DNA from: Clitoria ternatea
Lineage: Eukaryota; Streptophyta; Magnoliopsida; Fabales; Fabaceae
DNA length: 64,000 bases
Direction of reading: 5' to 3'
NCBI GenBank assembly: GCA_037962975.1
Contig: CM075673.1
Location: forward strand, 149,502,667 to 149,566,666
The position numbers were made by a program, and so were the translations under genes. Below are positions 59,603 to 64,000 of the stretch, in pieces; position 1 is the stretch's first letter, and every line of letters begins with the position of its first letter. The notes beneath the pieces are model-generated. The model was not told the DNA's origin. It was given only the letters and a program-made list of their open reading frames with translations, and did no database searches.

Positions 59603-60340
59603 ACCAGGACGGATGATCTCAATCACTTATTCAGTGATTCGATGATGTAACTCCTGGTACGAAGAACTCCAATAATCACACCAGGACGGATGATCTCAAT
59701 CACTTATTCAGTGATTCGGTGACGTAACTCCTGGTATGAAGAACTCCAATAATCATTCCAGGACGGATGATCTCAATCACCTATTCAGTGATTCGACGAT
59801 GTAACTCCTGGTATGAACAATTCTCATCATCATTCTGAAAGTATTCACTCAATCCGTATTCCTACGATTGAAAAATGTCTCCAGGATGGATTATCTAAAT
59901 CACTTAATCTGTGATCTGACGATGTAACTCTTGACGATGTGTACTTTTCCAGAACGGATAACCTCAGTCACCCATTATGTGATATGATGATGTAACTCCT
60001 AACGCGGTGTACCTGCCCAGGACGGATGATCTCAATCACCCATGCTGTGATCTGACGATGTAACTCCTGGCGCCATACACACCCAAAGGACGGATGATCT
60101 CAATCACCTAATATACGACCTGATGATGTAGTTCCTGGTATCGTACACATCCCCAAGACGGATGATCTCAATCACTTATGAAGTGATTTAATGATAAAAC
60201 ACCTGGCATGATCAATACTCATAATCATCTTTATGATGGAAAATTCTGAAAGTCAGTCCGCACTTTCGCTTTCTAGTGGTATTCTCCCAGGACGGATACT
60301 CTTTATCACCTATTCTGTGATACAACGACGTAACTCCTGG
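59603..60340 (+). repeat. Array of GGACGGATGATCTCA hairpin repeats (nine units)
   Basis: Units start near 59603, 59679, 59757, 59880, 59949, 60016, 60085, 60154 and 60286. The typical period is about 70-78 bases, with two longer spacers that share TCTGAAAGT, giving a higher-order pattern. Each unit reads CCAGGACGGATGATCTC, inner stem AATCAC/GTGATT with a 7-base loop, GATGTAACTCCTGG. The outer ends CCAGGA/TCCTGG also pair. The last unit uses TATCAC/GTGATA. Confidence 0.88.
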
Positions 60341-60811
60341 TGTAGAAAAAACTCCCATCATCATCCTTATGATAAAGGACTCAAACACCACTTCCTTGCA
60401 GTTCCCTAAACTTGGAACAATATTATCATCTCCTGTAAGAATATTATGGATTAGAAGCAGTCATCCGTCCTGTTACACTACTTTGCTAAACAGCGGATCG
60501 ACCCATCTTTCCCCAAAAGAATTAAGGATCACGCCCCAAAGACAGGCACCTTCTTCTTAATACACACTTGGGGACATGTATATATTTATCCGTTCTAAAT
60601 TTTATTCGTTGTTTAATCTTCCGAGGCTATTATTTCAATCCGGCCTTAAGATTAATTATACAGAACGGATTAGTAACGATTTAAATATACATGAAACGAC
60701 GAAGACAAATTTCTTCAATCAAAACTCATTCATTGAAATGAAATTACATACAATAGTTTAAAATCCGGAGTTGATCTCGGTACACAACTATACATGTAAA
60801 TGAAAACAAAA
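60341..60811. other. Non-coding spacer
   Basis: Lies between the repeat array and the stop codon of antisense gene 2. No coding frame or further repeat was recognised. Confidence 0.6.
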
Positions 60812-63086
60812 CTACTGAGGAGGAATCTGTTCTTCAGTCTTTTGTGCCTCTTCAGCACTGGGCTCTTGTGCTCCTTCCTTTAGAACCTCCGCAGGAGTCT
60901 CGCCTCCAGGAGCCTCAGCCCTTTCTTCAGAAGAGGGAACCTCGGACGCAGGAAAAACGTAGTCAGGTCCCATGGATTGACCCTCAGGAAGAGGAGCCAA
61001 ACCATATAAGGACGTCGGTGGATCTTCGTGACGACCATCCACCACTGCGACTAACTTTCCCTCATGGAATTCATAGTACGGATCCATCCCATAAAGGTTA
61101 AGTTTCGCAGTGGGATTGCGGTAGAAGACTTGGCGTATGGCTAGGCCGAAGGACTCTTCAACAGCCCGGCTGCATATGTCAACAGCTTCTTCTCTCTCAG
61201 CTTTCGCTGTAGCCAATTCTCCCCGCAACTTAGACAGCTCCTCACTGGATATCTCGGGCTCCACTTTCCTAGCCTTCAGTCCCTCTATCTCAAGAAGGAG
61301 CTTCTTCTCCCTTTGAGACCACTCCTCAGCATCAGCCTTATTTTTATCCTGGCTGCTGCGGAGTTCTTCCTCCTTTTCTGCCACTTTGTCTTCCAAGTTT
61401 TTAAGATCGCCTTTGAGCTTGAGATTCTCTTTAGTTATGAGATCCCCAAACTCCTTAGACTTGTTAAGACGATCTTCCATTAACTTCAATGCGGCTTTGT
61501 CCTTGTCTGAGGAAAGGTTGAGCTCTTCTAATTTGTCACTTAGCTCCTCAACCTTGTCGACGTTCTTAGCCAACTCACTGACGGAAGATAGCAATCCAGC
61601 AAGTTCGGCTAGCTGCCACCTTCCGGCCTCACACGCTTCTTCAATTTCTTTAACACTAAGCGTAGGCCGGAGTTTATACATCGGTGGTGGAAGAGTGGCA
61701 GGAGTAGAACCTTCGTAGGAGAGGAAGGGGGTGAGAAACGAGGTCGTTGGGAAGGAGGTCGGCCCTGATCCAAAAACCCCAGCAGCAGTGCCTTTATTGA
61801 GACCGGAGGAAGCACCAATCCCTTCCGAGGTTTCAACGGCTTTATCCTCCGAAGTCCTTTGCTTCTTGGACTGACGCTTCGAAGGATCATTCTGGATCTT
61901 TCTTCTCCTCTCAGTAACTGGAGGCTGACCCGAGGCTGCGCTAACATCGGACGTACCGCCCTCAACCAGTGGGATGTCCCCTTCAGCATCCGAGGTCAAG
62001 ATGATTACCTCAGGACGATCCTTAGTTGAGGGCCTGGGCTTCACCTTATTTTCATGAGTAACAGATTTACCAGCCGCCTTGAATTTCTTCAATTTGTCCA
62101 TTTCTGGAGTTTGCTGTTCTATTTCACCTACATGAACAAACACAAGATGTCAGCAACTACAAATATTCTATACATATTTGATAAAGGAGAAAAGATAGAA
62201 TAAAACGAGAAGTACGCAAATATTCCTTCCGGACTCCGCTTGAGCTACTTAGCAGACGCCTACACGAAAAGACGTGACGACCTGTAGTGTGCGATTCAAG
62301 TGCGAACAACACTCTCGACGTCTCACGTGACAGATCAGATTGATCAGTGTAGTACGCGTGTGAGCTCAAGAGGAAATGTTTGTGTGTCCAACTCAGGGGA
62401 AATTTGTCAACGTCCTCTTCATCCTTCCAAAATTTTGGATTGCCCTTCTTAATGGAGATGCGGGTGAAGTAAATCTTGAAGGACTTCCCGTCAACCTTGG
62501 CAGAATCTGTATAAGACTCAAAGTTCACAAAGGAACAGAGAGTCCGGAGAGTCACCAGACCAACTCCGCCCTGCTTGTTTGCTCTCCGAACTACCTGAGT
62601 GTAGTAGAACAGCATCGTTACAGTTGGCGTGAAATTGAAATGTTCACCAAGGACCTCCAGAGCCCGGATGAGGCCCCAACCATTGGGATGAAGTTGAGAG
62701 GGTGCACAGTTCAGGAACTTCAGGACGCCCATCTGGAGTTTGGTTAGAGGAAAACGAACTCCCAGATTATGGAAAATAAAGTCATACATGTATACAGAGC
62801 GGTCATTAGGGACGACGTGGCATATCCGCTCTGTCGGAAGTGGTGCATAAACCCTATACCACTTCTTTGTCTCTTCATCCGTACTCAAAGTAAACCTCGG
62901 CTGGATCCGGGATCCCTCCTCATCCGCATGTCGGGAGGCCAATTCCTTAAACTCACTAGACACCCAGCAGAAAGGCCATTTAGCCTGAACCTCCTCCCAA
63001 TTTAGCCTCGAAGCAACTACGCTGTAGAGACCTTCTGCTGTTTTCGAAATGGCGCTATCTCCAGAAGATCCTTCTCCAGTTGCCAT
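60812..63086 (-). CDS. Antisense accessory gene 2 of the Tat element (two exons)
   Basis: Paralogue of antisense gene 1. Exon 1 runs 63086-62216 and exon 2 runs 62127-60812, with an 88-base phase-1 intron (62215-62128), about 728 residues. The globular region is strongly similar to gene 1 (LQMGVLKFLNCAPSQLHPNG, VLGEHFNF, SYTDSAKVDGKSFK), as is the C-terminal block (NLYGMDPYYEFHEGKLVAVV, PLPEGQSMGP). Between them lie a basic stretch (RRRKIQNDPSKRQSKKQR) and a long Glu/Lys-rich coiled coil. The start is ATG 63086. The equivalent of gene 1's N-terminal extension is present upstream (about 63110-63290) only as a diverged, frame-broken sequence, so the protein is shorter or has another exon. Function unknown. 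Confidence 0.82.
62128..62215 (-). other. Predicted intron of antisense gene 2
   Basis: On the minus strand the donor TTGC|GTACTTCTCG is at 62215 and the acceptor TTTGTTCATGTAG ends at 62128. It is 88 bases, phase 1, at the position corresponding to the intron of gene 1. The intron sequences have diverged while the splice signals remain. Confidence 0.78.
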
Positions 63087-64000
63087 TGGAAATATCTAGA
63101 CCGAACTCCTTAATCTACGATAAGAAATAAAATGTCGTCAGAAAGTTGCAATCATTACTCACTGCATTTTGAAAGCAATTACAATCAGAGGGCGACTCTG
63201 AGAAGGGAAAGATCACTTCCCGCAGTGAGTAAGATCCCCTTTCTGAGCGACGCGGTTCAGTCTTAGGAAGAATCACAAGGATTCTTCCCCACGACTATTA
63301 GGGTTGAGGGAAACTGATTCCCCCCCCTTTAGATGAAGCCTACTTTCTATAACTACGAGTAGCAAGTCAAAGCGAAACTAAAGCGACAAGGAAAAGATAG
63401 TTACCTCAGATGACAGTGATGAATTTGAGGAACGAAGAAACCCTCACAATGTAGATGATAAACTTCCTTGCAAAATTTCTGCAGAGTTTCGTTGAGAAAG
63501 CAAAAGCAAGTGGAACCCAGAATCCACTAAGTATTCCTTTTATAGGAAACAAAGAGGACCGGTTACCTCCTCTTGAAGTTGTGTCGTTCTCGATAAAACG
63601 TACCTGTTCACAAGCGAAACGACACAACCGTTCCAAATTCTTGGGCGCCAAAACGATAGCAACTCAGCAAAGGGCTATCCGCTGGGCCCAAAAGTTTTGA
63701 AAACTTCAGGCCCATTAAGCCCAAAACGACGGTTAATGAGATTTTCATCTCAGACACAATAATTGCCTGCCCACGTGATTAAAAGCATTAATGTCTAATC
63801 ATGCAACGCAATTTACGCTTTACAGCCGTTACACGAACTTCAAGAGCTTTCAATTCCAATAAACTCTTGAAATTCTCACACAACGAATCTTTGTCTGAAT
63901 CCGTTGTGACAGTACCGAAAGGTCTTTTCTATTAAAATCAGAGCGGTTCTTTACGAATGACAACAGATGCTAAGGAACTGTTACACACGTAAGCTTACCG
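63087..64000 (-). promoter_or_regulatory. Upstream region of antisense gene 2, with G-box
   Basis: Non-coding. G-box CACGTG is at 63772-63777 in GCCCACGTGATTAAAAG, followed by GCATTAATGTCTAATCAT, matching the region upstream of gene 1. GGCCCATTAAGCCCA lies nearby (about 63707-63721). Remnants of the longer N-terminus seen in gene 1 are at about 63110-63290. The 3' LTR of the Tat element has not begun by 64000. Confidence 0.5.

Larger units (their letters stand above)
48627..64000 (+). mobile_element. Tat-lineage Ty3/gypsy element with antisense genes, continuing past the window
   Basis: It begins with a 736-bp LTR (48627-49362), interrupts the copia integrase, and continues beyond 64000. The polyprotein has two RNase H domains, and antisense genes lie between pol and the 3' LTR. 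Both are features of the Tat lineage (Retand/Grande-like). The expected 5-bp target duplication is CCTTT (48622-48626). The 3' LTR, beginning TGATCCGG, is not within the window, so the element exceeds 15.4 kb. Confidence 0.88.

Noticed and set aside
55228..60340. Repeat arrays resembling a CRISPR
   Set aside because: The genome is a plant, spacers are not unique, units vary in length and stems covary. No cas genes are present.

Overview
The window is plant nuclear DNA, almost certainly from a eudicot and possibly a legume (low confidence on the family). It is AT-rich and dominated by LTR retrotransposons inserted into one another. I recognise no intact ordinary host protein-coding gene. Coding capacity belongs to transposons, apart from one small candidate membrane-protein gene carried inside a non-autonomous element. 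No RNA gene or CRISPR array was found.

Layout. (1) 1-13893: an old minus-strand LTR element, probably with a degenerate initiator-Met primer site near 897-904. Its LTR is split by a young, almost intact Ty3/gypsy Tekay-type chromovirus at 2535-13341. That element has two LTRs of about 3.1 kb, a perfect AAACT target duplication and a single in-frame stop. (2) 13894-22954: gene-poor DNA with a probable solo LTR (14018-14369), a hAT-type MITE (15421-15893, 8-bp duplication), an LTR-like segment near 17.4-17.9 kb and a CAC/CAT trinucleotide tract (19131-19563). (3) 22960 to beyond 64000: a minus-strand Ty1/copia element whose 3' LTR is 22960-23383. Its body has been opened three times. An Athila-type gypsy element, now a pseudogene, sits at 23533-33711. 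A non-autonomous large LTR element sits at 37541-47383 (GAATC duplication) and shares LTR, PBS and PPT sequence with the Tekay element. A Tat-lineage gypsy element runs from 48627 past the right edge. The 5' half of the copia element should lie to the right of the window.

The Tat element is the most interesting part. It has a complete 1823-residue gag-pol frame with a degenerate first and an intact-looking second RNase H. Downstream of pol are two paralogous antisense genes (56316-58881 and 60812-63086). Each is predicted to be spliced by one short phase-1 intron at the same place, and each has a G-box upstream. Two arrays of short repeats lie next to them (55228-55775 and 59603-60340, with two outliers at 55065-55215). 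Nearly every unit folds as a hairpin, and the stems change by compensatory substitutions while loop or flank sequence stays constant. That is the signature of a selected structure and the best candidate here for something undescribed.

A second find is an intact 48-codon gene (42995-43141, minus) in the otherwise non-coding interior of the non-autonomous element. It encodes a charged N-terminus followed by one membrane helix. Upstream it has a CT-rich leader and a motif matching the plant mitosis-specific activator element, which suggests a captured cellular gene.

Coordinates of repeats, duplications and splice sites were read by eye. Lineage names rest on recognised protein motifs, not on database searches.
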